62,721 bases of DNA. It comes from an uncultured Mediterraneibacter sp. GTDB lineage: Bacteria; Bacillota; Clostridia; Lachnospirales; Lachnospiraceae. The position numbers and the translations under genes were made by a program. Positions 1-7,052 of the stretch are shown here, piece after piece. The stretch spans positions 1 through 62,721 of the forward strand of contig CALWMN010000017.1 in the NCBI GenBank assembly GCA_944381935.1. The letters are read 5' to 3'. The notes beneath the pieces are model-generated. The model saw only the letters and a program-made list of their open reading frames with translations. It did no database searches and was not told where the DNA came from. How positions within the stretch are numbered: position 1 is the first letter of the stretch; every line of letters begins with the position of its first letter.

Positions 1-484
1 TAATGCTGGTTAAGTATACAAAGCCGTCAAACGTCCAGATATAAGTGATATCCGACACCCATACAGCATCCGGCTGATCGGGATTGAACTGCTCATTCAG
101 AATGTTATGCAGTTTCGAACCGAAATCAGAATCTATGGTTGTTTGTATATATGGCTTTACCCATTGGGCTTTGATTCCCATCTGGCGCATGTAATTCGCG
201 ACAGTTTTCATTGCTATTTTTTCGCCGCTTTTCCACAATTCCCGGGTAATTTTAGGGGCTCCGTAATTCTGGTGAGAATCCTCATAGATCTTTCGGATCT
301 TTTCTTTGATTTCCCCGCGGCGTTTCTCAGTAACAGAGGGGCATCTCTTTTTCCATGCATTATAACCGGATCGTGAAACACCGAGATGTTTCAGTACCCC
401 GCTGACAGAGACGCGGTGCTTCACCGGACGCCGCTCCATTTCCACAATATACTCCGCTGTGGCAGTATAAACAGCCTCTGTCAT
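1..484 (-). CDS. IS3-family transposase OrfB, C-terminus outside the window
   Basis: The catalytic subunit of an IS3-type transposase, which would cut and join DNA ends with an RNase H-fold DDE integrase core. Reading the minus strand from the ATG at 484 gives about 161 residues before the edge: the HTH_21 region (SGVLKHLGVSRSGYNAWKK), then the YGAPKITREL segment, then the start of the rve integrase domain with the first catalytic Asp in WVSDITYIW. In this family OrfB is normally made by -1 frameshifting from orfA. Its ATG overlaps the orfA tail in another frame. Too little is present to judge whether the catalytic triad is intact. Confidence 0.8.
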   Translation of the reverse strand, partial: MTEAVYTATAEYIVEMERRPVKHRVSVSGVLKHLGVSRSGYNAWKKRCPSVTEKRRGEIKEKIRKIYEDSHQNYGAPKITRELWKSGEKIAMKTVANYMRQMGIKAQWVKPYIQTTIDSDFGSKLHNILNEQFNPDQPDAVWVSDITYIWTFDGFVYLTSI

Positions 485-761
485 TTTCCCAGGATACCGA
501 TGGCTTTTTTAGGATCTCAAGAGCATCCTTTGTATCCCTTAGTTCACGCTGGAGACGGGCGATCTCTTTCGCCTCATCACTGGAATAATTTCCGGACCCC
601 CGTGTTGGTACGCTCCCTTCGTGCTCTCTAGCCGCTCGGAGCCATGTTTTAAGAGCGGCCAGATTCTCAGCTGCCTTCTGAAGTGAGAGTTCTGGATGAT
701 CCAAACGATACCTGACTGCATTCTCCTTAAACTGCTGATCATATCTACTTCCCTTTGCCAT
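360..761 (-). CDS. IS3-family OrfA (HTH protein), probably defective
   Basis: OrfA supplies the DNA-binding helix-turn-helix of an IS3 transposase. The first ~85 residues fit the family (SRYDQQFKENAV, SLQKAAENL, ALKTWLRAAREH, RLQRELRDTKDALEILKK). Two defects show. The expected few residues between AAENL and ALKTWL are missing, which shortens the HTH turn. The A-run of the frameshift site (505-510) has six A, whereas the family's usual ILKKAIGILGK ending needs seven; as a result the frame leaves the expected C-terminus and runs on to 360. Such a one-base loss would also break programmed -1 access to orfB. The start at 761 follows a purine-rich stretch. That the A-run was once longer is inference. 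Confidence 0.7.
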   Translation of the reverse strand: MAKGSRYDQQFKENAVRYRLDHPELSLQKAAENLAALKTWLRAAREHEGSVPTRGSGNYSSDEAKEIARLQRELRDTKDALEILKKPSVSWENDRGCLYCHSGVYCGNGAASGEAPRLCQRGTETSRCFTIRL

Positions 762-851
762 GCCTGTACTTCCTCCTTCTCATCCTCTTTCTTATCATAC
801 ATGATTTAGGCCTACATGGCATCTTAACTTTGTACTATTTTTATACTACCA

Positions 852-1070
852 CTAAATCGCCGGAACCAGAACACCATACTGCCGGATACTGTCGGCGGTC
901 TCCATCATGGATTCGTCATCCTTGACTTTGAAGGGGTGTCCCTGAAAGGGATGTAACTCTGACAAAGGGATTTCCATGACCTTCTCCCGCTGGGCATCCG
1001 CACGGCTTTCTTCGGTATTGAATAGATCATCTACTGAGGACAGTTCTACTTTTTTCGCGCTGCTTTTCAA
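852..1070 (-). pseudogene. parB: parB, N-terminal fragment disrupted by the IS
   Basis: ParB-type partition/nucleoid protein, which binds centromere-like parS sites and works with ParA. The 72 visible residues contain the ParB N-terminal signature (IPLSELHPFQGHPFKV followed by ETADSIRQYGVLVPAI). Right after PAI the frame enters IS sequence and stops at 852-854, so the HTH parS-binding domain and the C-terminus are lost or lie beyond the IS. Its start overlaps the parA stop by 44 bases, the usual parAB coupling. The sequence style matches ParB of integrative elements of gut Firmicutes more than chromosomal Spo0J (inference). Confidence 0.85.
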
Positions 1071-1848
1071 GTTTTAGCACCTCCTTCGTCAGATTTTTAT
1101 CCCCCTCGGCCACCTTGCCGTTGGGGTCATGAGCATAGATGTTCTTTCCCTCGGCGCTGATTTCCTTGGCCCGGACCGAATGGGGGATTTCCGTGCCGAA
1201 CACCTTGATTTTGCTGCCGTAGGTTTCCCGCAGTAGGGCGCCAATCTCCTTGACAAAGTTCGTGCGATTGTCCATCATGGTCAGCAGAATCCCGTCAATT
1301 TGTAACTTGGGATTGATCTGCCGTTTCACCTTGGCAACCGTTTGAAGCAGCTGTTCCAGGCCCTTGGCGGGCAGATACTCCGCCTGGACGGGAATTATGA
1401 TCCGGTTGGCAGCGGCCAATGCGTTGACCGTGAGCATACCCAGGGAGGGCTGACAGTCGATCAGAATGTGGGAATACTGTCCCTTCACCGTGTCCAGATA
1501 CTGCCGCAGGATGGTCTCGCGGCTCATGGCGTTCACCAGCGACACCTCCATGCCGGACAGCTGGATGTCGGCGGGCATCAGGTCCACGCCCTCCGGGTGA
1601 TGCAGGATGCCCTCGCCGGGTTTGAGCGGTTCATCCATCAGGATGCGGCCCATCGCGTCCGAGAGAGTAAAGGGCAGCTTGTCCGGCTGCGGATTGCCCA
1701 GACTGATGGTCAGGCTGCCCTGAGGATCACCGTCTATCAGCAGCACTTTCTTTCCGGCCTGCGCCAGTCCAATGCCCAGATTGGCACAGGTAGTGGTCTT
1801 GCCAACGCCGCCCTTCTGGTTGGCGATGGCGATGATTTGTGTGTTCAA
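1027..1848 (-). CDS. parA: ParA/Soj partition ATPase
   Basis: Walker-type cytomotive ATPase of about 273 residues that drives segregation or maintenance of an element together with ParB. The deviant Walker A motif KGGVGKTT lies at residues 12-19, the DGDPQGSL motif follows near 40, and the Walker B-like ILIDCQPSLG near 125. The TTG at 1848 is chosen as start because a perfect AAAGGAGG sits seven bases upstream; the ATG at 1884 has no such site. The gene appears intact although its partner parB is destroyed by the IS. A hairpin (1873-1901) lies in its leader and a TTAGCA repeat cluster lies upstream at 1992-2165, a likely centromere or operator region. Confidence 0.92.
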   Translation of the reverse strand: MNTQIIAIANQKGGVGKTTTCANLGIGLAQAGKKVLLIDGDPQGSLTISLGNPQPDKLPFTLSDAMGRILMDEPLKPGEGILHHPEGVDLMPADIQLSGMEVSLVNAMSRETILRQYLDTVKGQYSHILIDCQPSLGMLTVNALAAANRIIIPVQAEYLPAKGLEQLLQTVAKVKRQINPKLQIDGILLTMMDNRTNFVKEIGALLRETYGSKIKVFGTEIPHSVRAKEISAEGKNIYAHDPNGKVAEGDKNLTKEVLKLEKQREKSRTVLSR

Positions 1849-1913
1849 AAGAAATCCTCCTTTCACAAAAATCAGCTGTTTCATCGAAGGGGTGAACAGC
1901 TATGTATGGGCAT

Positions 1914-1945
1914 GAAAAAAGCCGTCTGGAATATCCAAACGGCTT
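1914..1945 (-). terminator. Rho-independent terminator upstream of parA
   Basis: On the minus strand AAGCCGT and ACGGCTT pair around a short loop and are followed by a run of T. It would stop transcripts entering the par operon from the right, unless it acts as an attenuator. Confidence 0.6.
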
Positions 1946-1991
1946 GATTATGTCAGATTTATTTAATTTGTACCGGGAACACACAACTTTT

Positions 1992-2165
1992 CGATTAGCA
2001 AGGCAATTTGCGGGTTTTCGGCTCCGATTAGCAAGATTTTTGATTTTCTTAGCAAAACGGGCTTTTTTTCTGCTAAGAATTAGCTGGCTAATATGGGCAA
2101 GTGGTTGAGGTTCAAGTTTTTTGTTTTCGCAAATTCGATTAGCAGAATCGTCTTTTTGCTAATCG
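1992..2165. repeat. TTAGCA repeat cluster, candidate parS/centromere or iterons
   Basis: CGATTAGCAAG occurs at 1992-2002 and again at 2025-2035, exactly 33 bp (three helical turns) apart. The core CGATTAGCA recurs at 2136-2144 and is inverted as TGCTAATCG at 2157-2165. Shorter TTAGCAA/TGCTAAG copies sit at 2049-2055 and 2071-2077. Such clusters next to parA usually bind the partition protein or a replication initiator; which of the two applies is not visible. Confidence 0.6.
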
Positions 2166-2214
2166 GAAAGAGTAGGGATTCGCTCAAAGTTCAATTTCTT
2201 TCGGGTATAAGAAA

Positions 2215-2254
2215 CGCCCGAAAACCTTGATTTTACGAGGTTTTCGGGCGTTTT
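2215..2254. terminator. Strong bidirectional hairpin terminator
   Basis: CGCCCGAAAACCT and AGGTTTTCGGGCG form a perfect 13-bp stem around a 10-base loop, with TTTT on the right flank. It lies directly beyond the 3' end of the minus-strand tRNA-Arg fragment, where a tRNA terminator would be expected. Confidence 0.75.
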
Positions 2255-2258
2255 GCGC

Positions 2259-2305
2259 TGGCGTCCCTGGGGCGATTCGAACGCCCGGCCTTCCGCTTAG
2301 GAGGT
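2259..2305 (-). other. 3' half of tRNA-Arg(CCT), probable attachment-site scar
   Basis: The minus strand reads an anticodon loop (CTCCTAA), a T-arm (GGGCG, TTCGAAT, CGCCC), an acceptor strand CAGGGAC, a discriminator G and an encoded CCA. The 5' half is absent: the bases before the anticodon loop (AAGAC) do not pair with the 3' anticodon arm (GCGGA), and no D-arm or 5' acceptor follows to the right. A tRNA 3' half ending in the anticodon loop is what a tyrosine-integrase element leaves at one end. The intact gene is not in this window. Confidence 0.7.
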
Positions 2306-2617
2306 CTTCTCACTGCTGTCAACCACTGTCATCTTGAGACTCCATAAGTTAAGGAATATCAAGTGTTTCCGCAGTGTTCAAATCAAATCCGGTCAATCGT
2401 TGTCAGTCTCTGTAAGCCCTGGATCATCCTGAAATATTAGCTGGATATTTGCTGCATCTAATATCAGGGCTTTGTATCACTGTCAATAACTTCCCACATG
2501 ATCGGCTATCATACCTGCATGGCAGGAATGATAAACAATATTAAATTGATCAGATTTACTATCTATACTATACCGTGTAATGGTCAGTTTGTCTACGTTT
2601 TTTCGACTACATAATCT
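2306..2617. other. Non-coding, TGTCA-rich stretch beside the tRNA fragment
   Basis: No convincing reading frame. The pentamer TGTCA recurs (about 2316, 2327, 2401 and 2480), several times as CTGTCA. This could be a set of arm-type integrase sites flanking the attachment core, but no integrase gene is present here to support it. Confidence 0.35.
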
Positions 2618-3290
2618 TTACTCCTCTTCCGATATTTTCCAATGACCGTTCGCCCCACGGCCGATATAATTTACGTGATCCATTTCTTTTATATGGCGTT
2701 TTATCGTCTTTGAGCTTACTCCCAGAATCACGGCTATTTTCTCCGTACTTATCTTATTGTTCTTTTGAATTAAACTGATGATCTGACTATCAAGTTTATC
2801 TTGAAGAATGTTCCGGGGGACATTCCGGGGGGACATCATAATTCAGATTTGGCATCACCACTGTAAACTGATATCTGTCAGAGCGAAACTTAGGCTTTTT
2901 ACTTTCATCATAATTTATCTGAAACTCATATCCGCTGATGATTTTTTCAAGTCCGCTGCCTTTCCGTTCCATATATCCCAGCCGGTTCAGCACATCTGCA
3001 AGGACCGGATTTCTTCTGGTCAATGGTACTGTGCGCGGATCCCGTTCCTGGATCAGGGAACCGTCCGGCATTCCTCCCGGCGAGTAAATCTCCATCCGGT
3101 CATCATAGATATCAATGTGAACCTCACTCCCATTGATCAGGTAGTCGCGATGGTCAGCCCGTTAATGAGTGCTTCGTGGTAACTTCGCTCTACATATTCC
3201 GGCATCTCTTCCCGTGAATTATCCGTTTTACGCCACATCATCCGGCCATTTTGTTTGATAAAGGCTTCTCCATTTTCAATCAGCGAAATA
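2618..3290 (-). pseudogene. AlbA_2/RecG-like ATP-binding protein (COG2865 type), broken
   Basis: Remains of a putative DNA-binding/transcriptional regulator of the AlbA_2 plus HATPase_c_4 plus C-terminal winged-helix type. Reading right to left: EEMPEYVERSYHEALING, then a one-base loss near 3157 within the expected HRDYLINGSEV; then MEIYSPGGMPDGS and NPVLADVLNRLGYMERKGSGLEKI; then an extra C in a C6 run near 2832 that breaks the frame again; finally the helix-turn-helix IAVILGVSSKTIKRHIKEM and a stop at 2618. The N-terminal AlbA_2 domain is missing because an IS256-type element begins at about 3288. Two frameshifts plus truncation mean no function is expected. Which mobile element it came from is unknown. 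Confidence 0.75.
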
Positions 3291-4256
3291 ATGCCTCAGG
3301 ACCGCAAATCAACATTCAATCCTCAAGTGGTCAAAAAACGGCAGAAAGACATTTCAGATATTGATCAGAAGATCATTTCCATGTATGCCAAAGGGATGAC
3401 TACCCGGCAGATCTCTGAAACAATTGAAGATATTTATGGGTTTGAAACCTCTGAGGGCTTTATTTCTGATGTAACAGACAAGATCCTTCCTCAGATCGAA
3501 GACTGGCAAAACCGACCTCTGGATGAAGTCTATCCAATTCTCTTCATCGATGCGATCCACTATTCGGTACGTGATAATGGTGTGATCAAAAAACTGGCAG
3601 CATATGTAATTCTTGGAATCAATACGGAGGGGAAGAAAGAAGTCCTTACCATTCAGGTTGGAGATAATGAAAGTTCTAAATATTGGCTTTCTGTCTTAAA
3701 TGAACTGAAAAACCGTGGCGTAAAAGATATCCTGATCCTTTGTGCAGACGGACTGACGGGGATCAAAGAAGCCATTGCTGCCGCATTTCCTAAAACGGAA
3801 TATCAGCGCTGCATTGTACATCAGGTGAGAAACACCCTGAAATATGTTCCTGATAAAGACCGGAAGGCTTTCGCAGCGGATCTAAAAACCATTTATCAGG
3901 CTCCGGACGAGAAGAAAGCTCTGGCCGCCCTTGACCGTGTAACTGAAAAATGGACTCCAAAATATCCGAATTCTACGAAACGCTGGAAAGACAACTGGGA
4001 TGCGATCTCTCCGATCTTCAAATTTTCAGCAGCTGTCCGGAAAGTCATATACACGACCAATGCTATAGAATCGCTGAATTCTACCTATCGGAAACTAAAC
4101 CGTCAGAGGAGCGTATTTCCCAGCGATACAGCACTGCTGAAAGCACTGTATCTGGCTACATTTGAGGCAACGAAAAAATGGACAATGCCGATTCGGAACT
4201 GGGCTCAGGTCTATGGTGAACTGAGCATCATGTATGAAGGCAGACTGCCGGATTGA
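3288..4256 (+). pseudogene. IS256-family (mutator-type) transposase, 5'-truncated
   Basis: About 320 residues from MPQDRKSTF onward match the C-terminal four fifths of IS256-family transposases. Visible features are the first catalytic Asp in LFIDAIHYSV, the second in LCADGLTG, the YQRCIVHQVRN segment and the Glu region NAIESLNSTYRKLN. Full-length members are close to 400 residues, so roughly 80 N-terminal residues with the DNA-binding part are missing. The open frame begins at 3255 with residues that belong to the neighbouring pseudogene. No terminal inverted repeat could be identified at the left junction, in line with a truncated, immobile copy. Confidence 0.85.
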
Positions 4257-4334
4257 AACTGATACACTGGTTAAGACAGACGGGAAACCGCCTGTTATTG
4301 ACATGCCATCCGCCAGATGGTATATATAAAACAA

Positions 4335-4376
4335 GGGTGAAAAGCTCTGCATTCAAGCCTTTCACCCATTTCTTTT
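4335..4376 (+). terminator. Terminator after the IS256 transposase
   Basis: GGGTGAAA and TTTCACCC pair, with an inner GCT/AGC extension, and are followed by ATTTCTTTT. Confidence 0.6.
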
Positions 4377-4469
4377 CATAGAAGAATCTTATTTACAGAC
4401 TTTTTTTCATAGTCTCTGTTTTTCTGTACTGTCCGCCCTGTTTTACTGAATAATAAGCTTAGGGTTCTT

Positions 4470-5411
4470 TTATGCATTATCAGATTTGTTATCAGATCCG
4501 GTATATTCCGCCCGCTCGGTCACAAATCCTTTCTCCACCATGAATGCCGGCCGGTAAGAGCGTTTTGCACGCCGCAGGCCTTCTGCTCCGGTGTCCTCCT
4601 CGCGGTTCACGTAGCGGTAATCCATGCATGCATGACAGACAAACTGCTGGTTGATCATGGCGTAAGCCTCCGGCACGCGGGAGAGGGCTTTCTCGATATG
4701 GACGACAAAGGTATCTCCGCAGAGCGGTTCGCCGATGGTGAAGGCGACGACTTCTCCGTCCACCCGCAGGACTCCGCCTGTAAGTTCCAGTTCCTCAAAG
4801 AGCCGCAGGGAGTTGAGTGTCACACAGATCTCGGCAAGCTTTTCGTCGTTCTCTTCGCAGTCATTTTCCTGACGCCAGATCAGTGCCATCTGGAAACAGT
4901 CCTCCAGATTTTCCGGGGACATGGGCTCATAGTTCCAGCGCCCTTCATATACGGCTTTGAATTTGTTGATATGATTCCGTTTCGCATGGAGTTTTTTCCC
5001 GGAAAGCGAGGCAAGTTTTTCTGTCTCATATACATAATCAGCCTGGTCTTCATCATATTCAATCTGAAATCTTCCCGGATACCATTCTTCCAGAAGTGCA
5101 AAATTGCTTTCTGTAATATTGTAGAGGCGGAAAGGATGTCCGCGCTTATGGCTGTAGTTTTCCAGAACCTCAAGGGCCTGTTTCACGTGCTCCGGTTCGC
5201 CTGCCGGAAAAGCAAATGCCAGCCGGTCTTCACTTTCACTCTTGAATACGAGAGCGGACTCTACGATCCCAAAAGTAACCGGATAGTATCTGGACCAGAG
5301 ATAGACATTTACAAAAGATCTCTCACAGCTTCTGCTGCGGTATTTGTGAAAATATCCGGAAATCAGGTTTTTGTGTTCTAATTCTACTTTCTTAAATTCA
5401 AGTTCGGTCAT
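4470..5411 (-). CDS. DUF2156 (LPG-synthase C-terminal-like) protein
   Basis: A cytosolic GNAT-fold protein of about 313 residues, of the DUF2156 type found at the C-terminus of phosphatidylglycerol lysyltransferases (MprF) and also alone. Standalone members are thought to move an aminoacyl or acyl group onto a lipid or peptide, but the substrate is unknown. Family-like segments are SFVNVYLWSRYYPV near the N-terminus, KKLHAKRNHINKFKAVY in the middle, and EGLRRAKRSYRPAFMVEKG at the end. There is no membrane segment. The ATG at 5411 has GGTGAG upstream and is preferred to the ATG at 5423. It stands alone between a mobile remnant and the tcyP terminator. Confidence 0.75.
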   Translation of the reverse strand: MTELEFKKVELEHKNLISGYFHKYRSRSCERSFVNVYLWSRYYPVTFGIVESALVFKSESEDRLAFAFPAGEPEHVKQALEVLENYSHKRGHPFRLYNITESNFALLEEWYPGRFQIEYDEDQADYVYETEKLASLSGKKLHAKRNHINKFKAVYEGRWNYEPMSPENLEDCFQMALIWRQENDCEENDEKLAEICVTLNSLRLFEELELTGGVLRVDGEVVAFTIGEPLCGDTFVVHIEKALSRVPEAYAMINQQFVCHACMDYRYVNREEDTGAEGLRRAKRSYRPAFMVEKGFVTERAEYTGSDNKSDNA

Positions 5412-5485
5412 GTCTCTCACCATTCATTTTTGTTTTCTCTTCCGGGAAATGCTCCCGTTTCTGCAGTGCGGCAGATATGGCCGCC

Positions 5486-5525
5486 AAAAAATTGAGCACC
5501 ACAGTCCGCCGGAACTGTGATGCTC
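5486..5525 (-). terminator. Terminator of the cystine operon
   Basis: On the minus strand GAGCATCACAGT pairs with ACTGTGGTGCTC (one G-T pair) and is followed by AATTTTTTGG. It lies 29 bases after the tcyP stop. Confidence 0.85.
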
Positions 5526-5553
5526 TTGCTGATAATAGCAGCATATTGTCTGA

Positions 5554-6969
5554 TTAATCTTTCTTTTCTACCTGGCCGGCGTTCATGTTATTGTAAACTT
5601 TCATATCCAAGCTTCCCATCATCTTGTCTACAACAAGTGCGTTTGTCAGGGAGCCGGTTACATTTAACATTGTTCTTGCCATATCGATAATCGGGTCGAT
5701 GGCAAGAATCGGGCTGATGTTCGAGAACTGTGCGCCCATGCCGACACCGGAGAGGCTGACAGATGCAGCCATTGTAGCTGTGCCCGGGATACCTGCGATT
5801 CCCAGGGAACCGATGGTTACGACGAAGATCGTCATGACGATCATTGTGATGTCGATCGGTGTTCCTGTGATGTTACATACATAGATGATCAGCAGAGCCG
5901 GGAAGACTCCCGCACATCCCTGCATGCCGGCTGTTGTACCGAAACCGGCCACAAAGCTTGCAGTACCCTGGTCTACACCGAGTTTCTTTGTCAGTGTCTC
6001 GATTGTCATCGGAAGACATCCGACGCTGGAACGGGATGTAAATGCCATCAGCATGGTAGCAAAGCTCTTCTTTAAGTAAGCTGCCGGATTCAGTCCGTTT
6101 ACCACGAGCAGGATCAGCTGGATGATAAACTGTACGATAACCGCAACATAGAGGGCGATGATGAACTTTCCGACCTCGATGATAGAGGAAAGGCCTCTCT
6201 GCGCGATAGTGTTGGCAAGAAGAGCCATAACTGCCCACGGCATATAGTCGAGAATCAGAAGAGCCATATTGATCATTGCCTTGTGCGCTGCGTTGATCAG
6301 GTCATATAACGGTTTTGCAAATCCTTCGGTCTCCGGATCGTGTTTTACCCACCATACTGCCAGACCGAGGAAAGCGGAAAAAATAACCAGTCCGATAATG
6401 TTGCTGTCCACCATTGCACTGACGATATTGTTCGGGATCAGGTTCTGGATGGTGGTAGCTACCGGAGTGATCTCCTTTGCTGTAGCTGTTCCGTCCTCAA
6501 CGATAGTAGCACCTTTTCCAACGCCGAACAGAATACCGATAACAATACCGGTTACGGAAGCGATGGCAACCATACCCATGGTAACTCCGATTGTCTTTTT
6601 CACTAGGCTTGCCATGGTCTTTCCCTGCTGCATGTTGATAACAACCTGCAGGATGGAGATCATAACCAGAGGCACTACGATCATCCGGATCAGGTTAAGG
6701 TAACCGCTTCCGAACATGGCATACCAGGTTGTGGTTTCCGATACAAACGTTACTTCCATCGGATCGTCCGGGAAGCCGGCAACAAGCTGCATCACCAGTC
6801 CGAGCACCAGTCCGAGTCCGGTTCCGATCAGAACGACAATCGAGAAATCCATATTTTTCTTGTGGTATAAAACATGAATCAGATAAAACAGGACTGCCAG
6901 TACAACCAAGAAAATAATGGTTCTGAAATCACTGATTTTCAAAAAGTCTTTCAAAAATACGTTATCCAT
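5554..6969 (-). CDS. tcyP: L-cystine:cation symporter, TcyP family
   Basis: A 471-residue polytopic membrane protein of the dicarboxylate/amino-acid:cation symporter family, closest by eye to TcyP-type L-cystine importers. It has about eight to ten hydrophobic segments and the family's re-entrant loop signatures: SRSSVGCLPMTIETLTKKLGV, GCAGVFPALLIIYV and GSLGIAGIPGTATMAASVSLSG. It is the last gene of an operon with a C-S lyase and a CoA-disulfide reductase, which strongly supports a sulfur substrate: imported cystine would feed cleavage downstream. A clear terminator follows. Confidence 0.85.
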   Translation of the reverse strand: MDNVFLKDFLKISDFRTIIFLVVLAVLFYLIHVLYHKKNMDFSIVVLIGTGLGLVLGLVMQLVAGFPDDPMEVTFVSETTTWYAMFGSGYLNLIRMIVVPLVMISILQVVINMQQGKTMASLVKKTIGVTMGMVAIASVTGIVIGILFGVGKGATIVEDGTATAKEITPVATTIQNLIPNNIVSAMVDSNIIGLVIFSAFLGLAVWWVKHDPETEGFAKPLYDLINAAHKAMINMALLILDYMPWAVMALLANTIAQRGLSSIIEVGKFIIALYVAVIVQFIIQLILLVVNGLNPAAYLKKSFATMLMAFTSRSSVGCLPMTIETLTKKLGVDQGTASFVAGFGTTAGMQGCAGVFPALLIIYVCNITGTPIDITMIVMTIFVVTIGSLGIAGIPGTATMAASVSLSGVGMGAQFSNISPILAIDPIIDMARTMLNVTGSLTNALVVDKMMGSLDMKVYNNMNAGQVEKKD

Positions 6970-7052
6970 ATACTCTCACCTTCTCTTTCGTTTTAAATCC
7001 CGCCTCACGATAAGCTGATCTGAGTTATCCGGGGCAGATCTTATGAAGTTGT

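Larger units (their letters stand above)
1..850 (-). mobile_element. IS3-family insertion sequence, left part cut by the window
   Basis: An IS3-type element with orfA and orfB on the minus strand has inserted into the parB reading frame: the ParB coding sequence stops at residue 72 where element sequence begins near 850. The outer sequence at about 815-850 (AT-rich, containing GTACTATTTTTATAC) is presumably the terminal region. The other end lies left of base 1, so neither the terminal repeat pair nor a target duplication can be verified. Confidence 0.8.

Noticed and set aside
2259-2305. Complete tRNA gene
   Set aside because: No D-arm or 5' acceptor strand; the base-pairing partner of the 3' anticodon arm is missing.
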